The notes beneath the pieces were generated by a model, which saw nothing but the letters and a program-made list of their open reading frames with translations, was not told the origin of the DNA and did not search any database. From Acanthochromis polyacanthus (taxonomy: Eukaryota > Chordata > Actinopteri > Pomacentridae): a stretch of DNA of 64,000 nucleotides. The DNA lies in NCBI RefSeq assembly GCF_021347895.1, contig NC_067120.1:12881361-12945360 (forward strand), in the 5' to 3' direction. This document shows positions 24,938-38,367 of this stretch, in pieces; position 1 is the stretch's first letter; each line of letters opens with the position of its first letter. A program made the position numbers and the translations under genes.

Positions 24938-26575
24938 CTTTATTAATCCCATTCAATACACTGTAGACAGTCTATAGTGTTGAATAATGGTCAGAAAAGA
25001 GTTATTCCAGAAGGTTTTGATGTGACAGTGAAGTTGTCCTTTGACCTTTGCAGATAAAATGCTATGACATCATTATTTTATCTTATTAGTTATTTGTATG
25101 AAACCTTGATTTGTTGACAAAAACACATTTTGCAGGTCATTGTGACCTTTGATCAACAAGGTTTTATCATTTCAATATCATCAAGTGAATGCTTGTGCCA
25201 AATCTGAAGGCATATGAGGCAAAATACCTCTCTGGTGGAGCAGCCATCAAAGACGTGAAGCACAGAAAGTACTTTTTGTTGTACCAAGTAGTTCTGGGAT
25301 CCTATTTCTGTAACATAGCTATATGCAAAGTTGCAAGAAAAAACATCTAATTTACTGATTTAGAGAAACTTTTAAGTTGCAAACATAATTTTAATGAGTT
25401 GGGTTAATGTTATAATGTTACCTCAACTGTGTGTAATTTAAACTCAAATCCATGCATTTGTTCATAGTAACTCATTTTAAGTTTAGGTAACTTCAAGAAT
25501 TTGGCTTGATAACTTTTTATATCCCAACAGCTTATAGATGTCGAGTTCACTCCCCTATCAGCTTTGTATGCCTGAGAAATTTCAAACAGCTAAGTCTTGT
25601 TTAAAGAAATCAATTTGGAAATATTCTCAATTATGATTAAAATTTCTTTAGGATCAAACTTGACTGTTGCACCCTGAAACTGATGGAGGTTTTTTCATAA
25701 AGGGGATTTCATGTTTTTTTTAAATTAATGCCAACTTTACGCTTAATTCTTTTTTAAAGAATACGTTAAAAAAAATCATCAACTAACATTCATGCTCTCA
25801 ATAATAAATAAAGGATTATGAAATAAAGGCTCATTTCCTTAACTCAGTATAGCTTGTTACTTGAACATAATTACATTGGAACTTGCCGCGCTACTTTTTG
25901 GTTGAGGTTAAACATTTGCTCATAGGGTGTGTGAGCTCTAATGATGTTTTGACAACATCAGCTCATCCTGTTTTCCATTATCATGAAATGGAATAAAAGT
26001 AAAGAATGAAATAACCCTAGAATGTAATTTAAGACAGTAATTCCTACCATTTACTTAAATGCAAAATAGAAAGACCAAAAAAAAACCTCCTCATTTATAG
26101 ATGTAAATAAATGTTTTAAGTTGCAAACATTATTTTGATGGATTGAATTTACATAATGACATTAGTAATTGTGTCAACTTCATATTTAAACATAATTTTA
26201 TACATTAGTTGATTTACAGCTAAACTCAAGTTAAGGTAACTCACACTAAGGTCAGGATTTCAAGTCCTCTACTCATTTACAAAACAAAACAGCAGTTCTG
26301 TTCTGTCTAAATGTGTTTATGTGCTAATTTTATTCTAAAGGAGCTAAAAGGTGCCACATATTTACCGTGGCATCCTCTCCAGCGTAGTGGCTGATGACCC
26401 GAAACCCTCCTGGATGCCTTTTGGCCCACTGAGTGATGTTATAAACCTTACGATCGATGACCAGCCACTGGTCATTCCTGCTGCAGTGTCTCTGAACCTC
26501 CTCCCAGGTGTAAACTCCTCCATCTCTGCCGCTGACTGGCTCTCCTGGCTCGGTCTGCTGTCCTCCACCTCCCAT
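20813..26575 (-). CDS. fads2: Front-end fatty-acyl desaturase Fads2 (delta-6 type), 12 coding exons
   Basis: Fads2 is an ER membrane enzyme that inserts a double bond between an existing one and the carboxyl end of polyunsaturated acyl-CoA, using electrons from its own cytochrome b5 domain. Exons from the start: 26366-26575, 24667-24777, 24146-24343, 23940-24041, 23745-23870, 23600-23660, 23450-23526, 22705-22802, 22480-22576, 22126-22205, 21125-21250, 20813-20864. The total is 1338 nt, or 445 residues plus stop. Exon lengths after the first match the vertebrate pattern (111, 198, 102, 126, 61, 77, 98, 97, 80, 126). The heme motif HPGG is at 54-57. His boxes are HDFGH (181-185), HFQHH (218-222) and QIEHH (383-387). 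FHIQ at 280-283 is the form seen in delta-6/delta-5 enzymes, whereas delta-4 enzymes carry YxxN there. The start is the ATG giving [13 protein letters not shown]. The C-terminus is [10 protein letters not shown]. Intron 5 has a GC donor. Substrate regioselectivity is inferred. Confidence 0.95.
22827..23172 (-). repeat. tRNA-headed SINE, copy 1
   Basis: The minus strand starts with a GC-rich tRNA-like head (GTACTTAGCACTGTTGCC, then CCCGGGTTC). The conserved phrases GGAGTTTGCATGTTCTCCCC, GGGTTTTCTCCGGGTACTCC and CCTGTCCAGGGTGTCCCCTG follow, ending CCATCCATT. Other copies are at 29525-30346 and 36079-36348. It lies in fads2 intron 7, between the exons at 22705-22802 and 23450-23526. Confidence 0.7.
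23249..23325 (-). repeat. LINE 3' tail with TTGA repeats
   Basis: ATCAATCAATCAATCAA is followed by ACTTTATTTATATAGCACTT. On the minus strand this is the familiar AAGTGCTATATAAATAAAGT tail ending in (TTGA)n, typical of 5'-truncated fish LINE copies. A similar core without the repeat occurs near 61590-61625. Confidence 0.55.
24860..24955 (-). repeat. GATA microsatellite plus LINE tail in fads2 intron 1
   Basis: About 19 GATA units run from 24860 and end in GATACTTTATTAATCCCATT, the same LINE 3' end seen at 14631. On the minus strand the order is unique tail, then TATC repeats, as expected of a retroposed copy. Confidence 0.7.
25030..25265. repeat. Probable dispersed repeat in fads2 intron 1
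   Basis: Phrases such as CTTTGACCTTTGCAGAT, GTGACCTTTGATCAACAAG and TGTGCCAAATCTGAAGGCAT resemble a common teleost dispersed repeat. I cannot name the family with confidence. The rest of intron 1 (25266-26365) is AT-rich and shows no recognisable feature. Confidence 0.35.
26366..26575 (-). CDS. fads2: fads2 exon 1: cytochrome b5-like domain with start codon
   Basis: The first coding exon (70 codons) starts at the ATG whose first base is 26575. An in-frame GTG two codons upstream is not needed. It encodes [20 protein letters not shown] and ends in SHYAGEDAT before a GTAAAT donor. HPGG holds one of the heme-ligating histidines. Intron 1 (24778-26365) contains a GATA-repeat LINE tail. Confidence 0.93.
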
Positions 26576-27850
26576 CCTCACCCCTGTGTCTGGCCTGGAG
26601 CCACCAGCACACTAAAGGGCCAGTCAGACACAAAGTTCTCACACCTGGATGTAAGGAAGCCGTGTTCAGACAGTCTGTGCAGAGGAAGCAGAGGAGCAGG
26701 CTTTTTTTTTTTTACCCTGTTGCTCTTTTCAGTTTAACCACCCAACTGATTGTAACACAAGTGAAGTAAGACAGGGAGGAGAGCAACATCCTCACTAATA
26801 ATTGATGATGAAATTCGACAACCTGCTATTGGGGGTATGGTGGAGCAGGGCGGTGTTTAACCTGCTGACACAAAATCTAAATGTCAAGTGCATTTAATCA
26901 CATAATTAATGAGGTAATAATATTAATAGCAATGTGGGTGCGTTTTAGACTGCTCAGTAGATCGATGCACACAAACAGGCTGTCGCTGATCATCATAACA
27001 GTCATTTTAAAAGCAAACAGCACAGATGGAGCCACCGTCAGAGCATGAAAAAAAAACCGCCTGAGAATGAATTGAGCAGTAATGGCAGATAACGGGTGGT
27101 AGGCTGTCTGTCCAGCCTACAGGCCACAAACATGGAGATGAAATATTCCAGACTTACAGCATCCAGTATTCACTCCTGCTCTCCCCGGGCTTCAGTCGCA
27201 TTCACACACCGGCTCACTTTATTAGCTCCCGTTCCGTTCTGATCCATTCCAAAGAGCAAACATCCCGAAAAGCCATCCTCAACCTCTCCTCATATGTTCA
27301 CCGTCGTCTCATTCAGTCCAAACTCCGAGCAGATCATTCGACGGTGTCTGGGCCAATCGGCGCACAGTATATTCTGGACCACTGGTCAACGTGCCATAGG
27401 CTCAACAAGCTGCTCATCTCAATGTGAGGATTCCGTCTGAGCGCACACACGGAGCGCAGGCAGCTGGAGGACGCAGGTCTTTACGCAGCCAGGAGGAGAC
27501 GTGTGGGGCGAGTCAGAAGAGACGTAGAGCTGCGTTTATTGTGCACTCGATCGACTTTAAGTAGGCTCATTTCGACTCCAGTTGCGTTGTTGTGGTAACA
27601 GAGTGATAAACACCCACCTCCCTGCAGAGGCGCCCCCAGAAAATCTACACAGAGGTGTCCATATGTAAAATCTAAAGGAGGAGGGGGAGGGTACACCATG
27701 ATCAAAACCAATATATTTCAGCAAGCCTATGTATTTGGAAATAACGTCAGTATGTGAGTTAAGGGATCATATCCTGAAACACTGTTTGGTTTTCTTTTTA
27801 TTGTCTGGCTTTGCCATGTTCACTCTCCAGCTCAGTACCAGTAATCTTCC
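26576..27850. other. fads2 upstream region
   Basis: This should hold the fads2 promoter and any 5' untranslated exon. A CCAAT motif occurs at about 27353 and its inverted form at about 26829. I could not single out a convincing SREBP site or TATA box. GC content rises around 27180-27560. No other coding sequence is recognised. Confidence 0.35.
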
Positions 27851-29310
27851 TCTCCTCCGCTATGAGGAAGATCACTGGCCTTGAGTGGAAAGCTGAACTG
27901 CTGCCAGACAGACAGGACATGGCTGATGGCATGAATACCTACAGATTTGACAGCATTCCCCCATCTTCTCAGCTCACCCCCCCATCCTCCAGCTCAACCA
28001 TCTCCTCCCATCCTCCTCCTCCAACCCATGCCTCTACCTTCATCCTCTCAAACGTCCCCCAACCCCCTCCCCCAACAGCTCTGGTTCCCTCCTCCAGCTC
28101 ATTCCCATCCCCCTCACTTCTCCCCCTCTGACTCAATCCTTCCTTCCTCTAGCTCATCCACCATCTCACCCTCAACAATCCAGCCATTTCAGGTGAAAGG
28201 GGAACTGCACAAGCTGAAACGGTGCAAAGCACCTGGTCCTGATGATATCAGCCCCTCAGCTGTGTGACATCCTCACGTATCTATTCAACCTCGGCAGGAA
28301 TCTGCAGAAAATCCCCACACTGTGGAAAACATTCTACACAGTCCCTGTTCCTAGAGGAGACATCCTACTGACTGCTGTGACTACAGATCTGTAGCCCTCA
28401 CTTCTCACATCATGAAGACACTTCAGACACTGGTCCTTTCTCATCTAAGACCCAGGATGATTTATTTCATACATGGATCACCTGCAGTTCGCATGTCAGC
28501 CCAGCATTGATGTGGATGATGCCCTCATCAACATGCTACAAAGGGTCTATGACATCTGAACACTGTAGATGTGACTGTGAGGATCATGTTTTGTTTTTTT
28601 ACTTTTCTAGTGATTTCAATACCATCAGGCCAACACTGCTTGGTGAGAAGATGAGGATGACGCAGGCAGAGTCAGCACTGGTCTCCTGGGTCATAAACTA
28701 TCTGATCTACACACCACAGTATGTTTGCCTGTAGAACTGTGTGTCTAACAAAATCCTCAGCAGTACAGGGGCTCTACAAAAAACTGTCCTGTCCTCTTCA
28801 TATTATATACATCTGACTTCCAGTATAACTCAGACAGCTGCTGTCTTCAGAAATTTTCTGACTCTGCGATGTTGGCTGTATCAGAAAGGGACGTAAAGAG
28901 GAGTACAGGGACATGATCATGGACTTTATTGACTGGTGCAACCTCAACCACTTTCTACTGAACACCTGAAATGGTGATTGACTTCAGGAGGATGAAGTCC
29001 ACACTCTCCATTCTTGGCACAGAGGTGGAGGTTGTCTCCAGCTATAGGTTCCTGACAGCGCAGCTGGACAAAAAGCTGGACTGGTCCAGACACATGGAGG
29101 TAGTGTACAAGAAGGGCCAAAATAGACTTTACTTCCTGTGAAGGTTAAGGTCAATGCATTTGGTCATACTTGATGACTATTAGTGTTGGTAGTCTGTCGG
29201 GTTTGTGGGCTTTTTGTGTCTTAACATGCTGCTGAAACAAAGTAATTTCCTGCAAAGGATCAATAAAGTATTATTCTATTCTATTCTATTCTATTCTATT
29301 CTATTCTATT
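27850..29310 (+). mobile_element. Decayed L2/Rex1-type LINE (reverse transcriptase remnant)
   Basis: From about 28190, frames with many stops and shifts encode pieces of a LINE reverse transcriptase: LHKLKRCKAPGPDDISPSAV, LTSHIMKTLQTLVLSHL and FSSDFNTIRPTLLGEKMR (the RT core region). LVSWVINYLI and IDFRRMKSTLSILGTEVEV follow. The 3' end reads GGATCAATAAAGTATTATTC, then TTCTA repeats to 29310. The first 340 nt are Pro/Ser-rich in translation and only probably part of the element. It is not functional. Confidence 0.7.
29273..29310 (+). repeat. (TTCTA)n tail of the LINE
   Basis: About seven pentamer units directly follow the AATAAAGTATT end of the LINE remnant. Confidence 0.8.
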
Positions 29311-29702
29311 GCTTGAAGGGTTCTTTTGTCTTTGTGGTGTAACTGTAGCCAGAAGTACTGAGTCACCAGTGACTGGACCTTGCAGATACAGGTGTCAGAT
29401 GATCCTCATTTCATTAGTTGTGTAACTTCTAGCACCAACTGACTGTACATGTATTGAATTAGATGAGTTATTCAAAAGGGGGTGACTACCCATGAAATTA
29501 TTGATTTAACATTTTATCTTCTTAATGGGGCTGCACAGTGGAGTAGTGGTTAGCACTTTTGCCTTGCAGCAAGAAGATCCCTGGTTCGAGTTCCGGCCTG
29601 AGCCCGGGATCTTTCTGCATGGAGTTTGCATGTTCTCCCTGTGCATGCGTGGGTTTTCTCCGGGTACTCCGGCTTCCTCCCACAGTCCCAAACTAGAAAA
29701 GC

Positions 29703-30061
29703 ACTCAGAGTGCAGACCTCCGCCAAGGATAGAGAGGAAAACAGGAAACCCATGCAGTAAAGGATCATGAGCTGGAATCAAACCTGCGTCTCTGACACAG
29801 TTCTGCTTACAAATCACCTTCTTAACCAGTTGAGCTATCTGGACACCTTGCTCCAATTTGTTGGACGACATACTCACCTATGATGTTTTTGTCATATTTT
29901 GGACCACATACTACAACATACTAAAGAATTCAAAGTGATCCAGAATCCAGGATCCTTTCCGGATTGCCACCAAAATTAAATCAGCTCTTCCTCTAACCAT
30001 AGTCTACAGCCCCTCAAAATTTCATGTGAATCTGCCCAGGCGTTTTTGAGTTATCTTGCTA

Positions 30062-30104
<43 letters not shown>

Positions 30105-30146
30105 CACAAACGCCGGGTGTCACATAACCTCCTTGGCGGAGGTAAA
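29703..30146. mobile_element. Inserted element with ACCTCCGCCAAGG inverted ends
   Basis: The left end reads GCAGACCTCCGCCAAGGA and the right end CCTTGGCGGAGGTAA, an inverted pair. The body contains AATTTCATGTGAATCTG and a GACA repeat (30063-30100). It interrupts the SINE at 29525-30346. The motif is frequent in teleost genomes, but I cannot assign a class. Confidence 0.55.
29745..29860 (-). repeat. Second tRNA-derived SINE nested in the insert
   Basis: On the minus strand an A-box-like TAGCTCAACTGGTTAAGAAG and a B-box-like GCAGGTTTGATTCCAGC are spaced as in a tRNA gene. No folded functional tRNA is evident. This is the innermost layer of the nest. Confidence 0.55.
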
Positions 30147-30346
30147 TATGCTGAGGTTAATTGATTACTCTAAATTATCCGTAGGTGTGAATGGGAGTGT
30201 GATTGTTTGTCTGTATATGTAGCCCTGCGACAGACTGGCGACCTGTCCAGGGTGTCCCCTGCCTTCGCCCGAGTCAGCTGGTATAGGCTCCAGCACCCCC
30301 CGCGACCCCAGTGAGGATAAAGCGGTGTATAGACAATGGATGGATC

Positions 30347-32120
30347 TTCTTAACGAACTGACATTATTTGATTTCACCTGCATGTCAGTTATAATTATTG
30401 TCAAAAAACCTTAAACAAATAGGCCATGACTCAATCATGAAAAGCAAAAAAAGGGAGAAATTTCCAAGGGGTGAGTTTTTATAGGCTGTCAACTGCAAAA
30501 CTGCTAAATTTCTAGATTCACACAAGATGGCAAAACATTTTTTGAGTCACCATTATTTACTTTAATAAATTTAAGAATATAGCAAAACAACTGGGATTGA
30601 CAAAAAGTAATATTTAATGCCAACTGTGCCATAATTAAAGCAATTTAGCATCCAATAAAGTGAATTTTCTCTTAGGCTGTCATCATCATTGTGATGCAGT
30701 GTACACAAGTGGAAAATTTTAAATTTGTATATGTTTGTTTTGTCTGTAATCTGAGGTGATACTCAGAAACATGTAGCAAAAACATATCTCTGCAAAATTG
30801 TGTGTTGTAAAAATTCAGAGTGATGTATTGATAAATCTGCATGTAAAACAATAATGTGTTTTACTATGCAACATATATTTTGTGTAGATTTTTGCATTTG
30901 ACTATTAAATACATGCAACGTGTTACTATGTTGTCAACATCAGGACAAACAACAAAGCTAGAGTGAACACTAAGCCACCTGTTGTCATATACTGAGATTG
31001 TTGGCAACATTAAATAAGGAGAATGGCTGCAGTATGGTGGGTTATCATGCCGTTACCACACATCAGTATTATGAAATGTGCCTACTGCAAGTTCCTCCTC
31101 CACCAGTAGATGGTGCAGATGTGTTCCTTTAATCAAACACCTTCCTTGTCCTCATGTAACCCCGAACCTGTCTGCTGAACAGAGAATAATAAACTGCTGA
31201 AACAGTTGGTCTGTCCTTCTGTAAGTTAAAGTTAAACAGGAAGTGGTTCACTAAGGATGGTGTCCATTCAGTCTCCTTCTTCACATCCAGATGAGGTTTT
31301 CCTTTTGTTGGCTTCACTCAGAAGATCCTCACAGTGAACATGAGACACCTGAGATGAAGACAGACGTCACAGCATCAGCATCAACAGCAGAGGTTCATTT
31401 TAAAGTATCCCTGGAAAGATTTCCTCTGTCATATATATTTTCCAAGCACTGAAAGACAGAAAGGCCTGTAGTCACTTCAGCTTTAGAGGGGAGGATTTTA
31501 TTATCCAGCTTATCTGTGGTGTAATTTAAATGTAATAACTGTAGCGTTCTTCATTATTTTGGTCATATTTGGGGAGGTAAATTTTCCAACCTACACTTCA
31601 GAAATACATACTACAACATGTGAATAAATCATTAAACAATGTTAACGACTAGAGAGTACATTTACTGTTTTCTCAAGTTTAACTTCAGAGACTCAGCAGA
31701 TATTCAGGACTACTGACAACACAGATCCTTAACCTTAACTTTTTGTTTTCATCACATTTAGGTTTTCTAAACGTTACATTAATGTGAACCAGCGTCCGTC
31801 TCCACTGACAGTTTTATTAACTAAATGCACCACATTACACAAACACAACACACTTCAGCTGTTTACATGAAACACAACACAAACATCATTAGCATAATGC
31901 TACGTTAGCTTTAATCAGGCTACGATGAGCAGCTAGCTCGGTTAGCATCGCTAACATTAAAGCTAGTATTTACCAGATGCTAACTTTCTTCTCTGGTCAA
32001 TACACATAGAAATAAACTCCACCAACATCTGGAGTGCACGGCACACATTATATCTGACACTACAGTTGCATATAAAGTGCATAAAAAGTGGCACCGATAA
32101 GAAAATACACTTACCGAGCT
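30347..32120. other. Spacer with no recognised gene
   Basis: AT-rich sequence. The open frames are short and lack motifs. 31080-31400 is GC-richer than its flanks, with mixed repeat-like phrases, but I could not assign it. Confidence 0.35.
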
Positions 32121-32122
32121 AT

Positions 32123-33220
32123 GGATAGGTTTCACTGACGTCACACTTCCGGGTCAACAAGTAGCTCAGCGCCAAAAAAAAAAAAAGGTAGCTCAGCGCC
32201 ATTTTGAGTGGCCAACTTTGTTGAGTCCGTGACTGGAGTTTATCTTTTAGCCTAATATTTGTTGGCTATGGCTGCCACTCAGCTGAAAAAGTATATTGAC
32301 ACACTTGATAGCACTTCAAAAGACCGATATCAGAGGAAGTTGGAGTTAATTGATGGAATCTACCCTTATCAAGTAACACAGAAGGACTGGACAACCACCC
32401 ACAACGGCCTGCCTGAAATGAAGTAATTTGAGTAAGTTTCAGCCGTTTGCGCTCATAATATGAGGAAGTAGCACTTCAGACACAGATTTTTTTGCCGAGA
32501 TTTTGAACACAGTTTGGTGTAGAATTCGTCCGAAAACAGCATTAATTCAGGTCGCCGATTTAAATAAGAATGAACCTAATGATTTTTTTCTATTAATTAG
32601 CGTATCATTGGTCTATCTAAATTAAATTAACTGGAATAAACAGTGGAGTCTGGCTAGGATCACGCTAATGTGAGCTAACCTCCCAGTATGGTGTCCTGTT
32701 GGGGCAATGCGAATCCTCGCTTTGAGAAGCAGCTATTTTGAAAAGATCTTTAGGTCAAAGCAAATAATAACGGTTGAAACACCTAATTTACACAATTGTC
32801 TAAGTTATACATTTGCTATCTTTCATTCGGCATACATTAAAACTCCCGAAATGTTTTTTTTCCAATAAAATAATCAAATTTGAGTAAGACTTTTGGCTGT
32901 TTGCAAGATTTCAATTGTGTTTTCAAAGTAATTCATGCACTAAAAGTTTATTTTACCACAATAAAGTGTATTTATGGAAGACAAATTGAATGATAGAATA
33001 CAAAGTAAAAGTGAAAATGACAATTTTTTAATAATACGGGTTAAGCCGTGGACACAACAGGCGTGAACCATTCTTGTCCCCAGTCACACTGCAAACTATA
33101 TTTATCTTGCTCAATACTTATCTTGCTTGCTGACTCCTGACCACAACAATTTCAACACTTGCCACACAATCCACAAAATATGGCAGACACGGAAGTGTGA
33201 CGTCATGTGAAACCTATCTA
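32123..33220 (+). mobile_element. DNA transposon derivative with CRE-like inverted ends
   Basis: The left end (32123-32155) reads GGATAGGTTTCACTGACGTC and onward. The right end (33185-33220) is its reverse complement with few changes. Both ends contain the palindrome TGACGTCA or a near copy. The interior carries a short ORF (32268-32426). At about 1.1 kb it is too short to be autonomous. The superfamily is uncertain. Confidence 0.6.
32268..32426 (+). pseudogene. 52-residue ORF inside the TIR element, probable truncated transposon protein
   Basis: It starts with MAATQLKKYIDTLDSTSKDR and continues with YQRKLELIDGIYPYQVTQKD, then a stop at 32424-32426. The wording recalls the N-terminus of large fish transposon-encoded proteins with SWIM or YqaJ-like domains, which I know only loosely. 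No downstream coding region is left before the right TIR. It may be the first exon of a parent element whose rest is deleted. Confidence 0.4.
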
Positions 33221-36078
<2,858 letters not shown>

Positions 36079-36348
36079 ATCCATCTACACACTGCTTTAT
36101 CTTTGGTAGGATTTTTGAAAACTGGAGTCGAGGGTGGACCCTGACTTTGGGTGACAAACAATCACACTCACATTCACACCTACAGACAATTTAGAATCAC
36201 CAATTTACCTAAGAATGTTTTTAGACTGAGAGAGTAGCACCAGGTGAAAAAACATGCAAACTCCACACAAGACCCAAGGCCAAGATTTCAACCCAGGATT
36301 TTTAATCTATGAGATGGAGTGTTTGACACTGCACCACTGCGTCACAAA
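36079..36348 (-). repeat. tRNA-headed SINE, copy 3 (diverged)
   Basis: The phrases CATTCACACCTACAGACAAT, AACATGCAAACTCCACACAA and a closing GCACCACTGCGTC match copy 1 in order and orientation, with more substitutions. It is the oldest-looking of the three copies. Confidence 0.6.
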
Positions 36349-37523
36349 TACTATTCCATTGGTATTCATTATTCTTACTTATTTACCTTCAAATTAAATT
36401 TGATCATTATCTTTGAGGTAGTTGTTAACATAAAAGTTGCAGACTGTGTATTGTCTGTCCAGGCCTTTATATCTTCCAGTGACTATCAAAAATAGCGCTT
36501 CATATTTTATAAACTCATCTTATGTTGCCATTTGAAAGCATAGTAGGAGCCATCAACAGTGAAGTAGGATAAACAGTACAGGTTTCCTTATGTAGTATAC
36601 AGTCCCTGACAAAAGTCTTGTCGCTTCTCTTAAGTTGGAGGAACAACAAATAACAACTGTACTTGTAGTTGATCAATTGGAATCAGAAATGGCTCATATG
36701 AATGACAAAGCCCTCTAGATTATATTTATTATGCCAAAATAAAGTTTTGTATCATTCATTGAGTTTTATCATTTAATTAGGACAGAAAAGTCAGACAAAA
36801 GTCTTATCGCATACAAAAATAATGTTGAAATTATACATATACTTTGTTCTGAATACACAAATATGCTATAAAAACATCAGAACATTAAGTCATGGCGTCT
36901 TGCAAAAAAGAATTAATATTGTGTATGACTTCCAGAGCTTGGAGGACTGCATCCATAAGTCTCATCAATGAGTCAAATAACTTACTGATAAAGTCATCTT
37001 AAATGGCAAAGAAAACAGTCTTGCAGGGCTCCCAGAGTACATCAAGATTCTTTGGTTTCATCTTCCAAGCCTTCTCCTTCATTTTACCCCAGACATGCTC
37101 AATAATGTTCATGTCTGGTGACTGAGCTGGCGAATCCTGGAGCTTCTGGACCTTCTTTGCTTTCAGGAACTTTGATGTGGAGGCTGAAGTATGAGAAGGA
37201 ACACCATTCTGCTGCAGAATTTGCCCTCTCTTATAGTTTGGAATGTAATGGGCAGCAAGAATTTCTTGATACTTCAGGCTGTTGATGTTTCCATCCACTC
37301 TGCAGAGCTCTCGTACACCCCATACCGGATGTAACCCCAAACCATGATTTTTCTTTCACCAAACTTGATTGTTTTCTTGGTGAATCTTGGGTCAGTGCGG
37401 CTTCTGCAGGATTTGCGTTGATTGGGATGCAGTTCAATGGATGATTCATCAGAAAAATCAACCTTCTGACACTTTTCATTGTCCATCCTTCCTGCAAGCT
37501 GTGGACATTGATAAAGATAGTGT

Positions 37524-38367
37524 CTACAGATACGGACCCGTATCCGTAGCCTGTGGCCTACGGATACGGCACTTTCCCTTAACATAAATATTAATGAGCC
37601 GTACATAAATATTAATGAGCCGGCTGATGAACGCGCTTCGTGATTGGCTGGTAATCCGACGGACATAAATATTAATGAGCCGGCGACGCTGATGAAGGCG
37701 CTTCCGTGATTCGAGGTGAATCTGCGGAATGAATGGGGGAACTAACAGCCAGCAAACTATAAGTATTTTTTTACCTTCAAAAGTAGCGACAGACTATTAC
37801 ATATTAACAACCTAAACAAAACCCTGACGTATTTTCTACGTCTGTCAACACAGACACTGCACGTCAGTCACTTTAATGTTAGCGGACTCTGTTGAATGGC
37901 TAAGTTACATCACCACAAACAAATCTCACAATATCACAGTAAATCGAGTTTGTGGGTTTTTTTTTAATTCATGCCGAATTAAAGAGCTGCTCCTCACCAT
38001 TCACGAGTGTTTGTTTCATATTCGACATCCTTAATTTTATCTTGTAAATTAGCGTCCGAAATTAAATGGGAACATTTGCAATGGAGTTCGTCAGCCGCTT
38101 CCACCACTGAATGCGGTAAACTAATTAATAGGAACTGGACTTCAAACAATTTAGACACGGCGTCTAAAAGCGTAAAAACTACATTGTCTACGTAAAGTGT
38201 GAGAGGAGACGGTGTATTTTTAGTTAAATTATACAATGTTCGCCGTCAAAGTCATTCATATAAACTGCCTGTAATGTGCAGCAAATAGTAGTTAATCATC
38301 GCCAGCTCTTCAGTGACCTTAACACGTCCGTACCTCTAGTACAGAGGGTACGGGTCCGTACCTCTAG
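37524..38367. mobile_element. Nested element of unknown class with hairpin ends
   Basis: The ends are an imperfect inverted pair, CTACAGATACGGACCCGTA against CTAGAGGTACGGACCCGTA. Next to the left end is a second hairpin (CCGTATCCGTAG, 8-nt loop, CTACGGATACGG). Next to the right end is a similar one (CCGTACCTCT...AGAGGGTACGG). The 20-mer ACATAAATATTAATGAGCCG occurs three times, at about 37582, 37603 and 37663. No clear target-site duplication is seen. It splits the Tc1 transposase gene, so it is younger than that element. Confidence 0.55.
37994..38236 (-). CDS. 80-residue hypothetical ORF inside the nested element
   Basis: An uninterrupted frame opens with MYNLTKNTPSPLTLYVDNVV and contains VSKLFEVQFLLISLPHSVVE. 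It has Cys/His residues (LHCKCSHLI) and ends in VEYETNTREW. I do not recognise the family. It may be an exon remnant of a parent transposon or a chance frame. Confidence 0.25.
   Translation of the reverse strand: MYNLTKNTPSPLTLYVDNVVFTLLDAVSKLFEVQFLLISLPHSVVEAADELHCKCSHLISDANLQDKIKDVEYETNTREW

Larger units (their letters stand above)
29525..30346 (+). repeat. tRNA-headed SINE, copy 2, split by an insertion
   Basis: The head has an A-box-like GTAGTGGTTAGCACTTTTGC and a B-box-like TGGTTCGAGTTCC. The body runs to about 29700 and resumes at about 30147 with GAGGTTAATTGATTACTCT. It then continues through ACCTGTCCAGGGTGTCCCCT to ATGGATGG at 30346. Comparison with copy 1 shows the two halves belong together around a 440-bp insert. 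Confidence 0.7.

Noticed and set aside
24747..24956. Frame with repeated Ile-Tyr-Leu-Ser
   Set aside because: It is a translation of the GATA array.
26351..26737. 128-residue plus-strand frame
   Set aside because: It is antisense to the cytochrome b5 exon of fads2 and has no motif of its own.
27811..28267. Pro/Ser-rich overlapping frames
   Set aside because: They come from C/T-rich low-complexity DNA at the start of the LINE remnant. Only the KAPGPDDISPSAV part matches a known protein family.
29525..29590. tRNA-like A and B boxes suggesting a tRNA gene
   Set aside because: They are the head of a repeat present in three copies, with no convincing cloverleaf, so it is a SINE and not a functional tRNA gene.
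37582..37682. Three copies of a 20-mer that might suggest a CRISPR-like array
   Set aside because: Spacing is irregular (1 bp and 40 bp), the context is a eukaryotic transposon, and there are no spacers of constant length.
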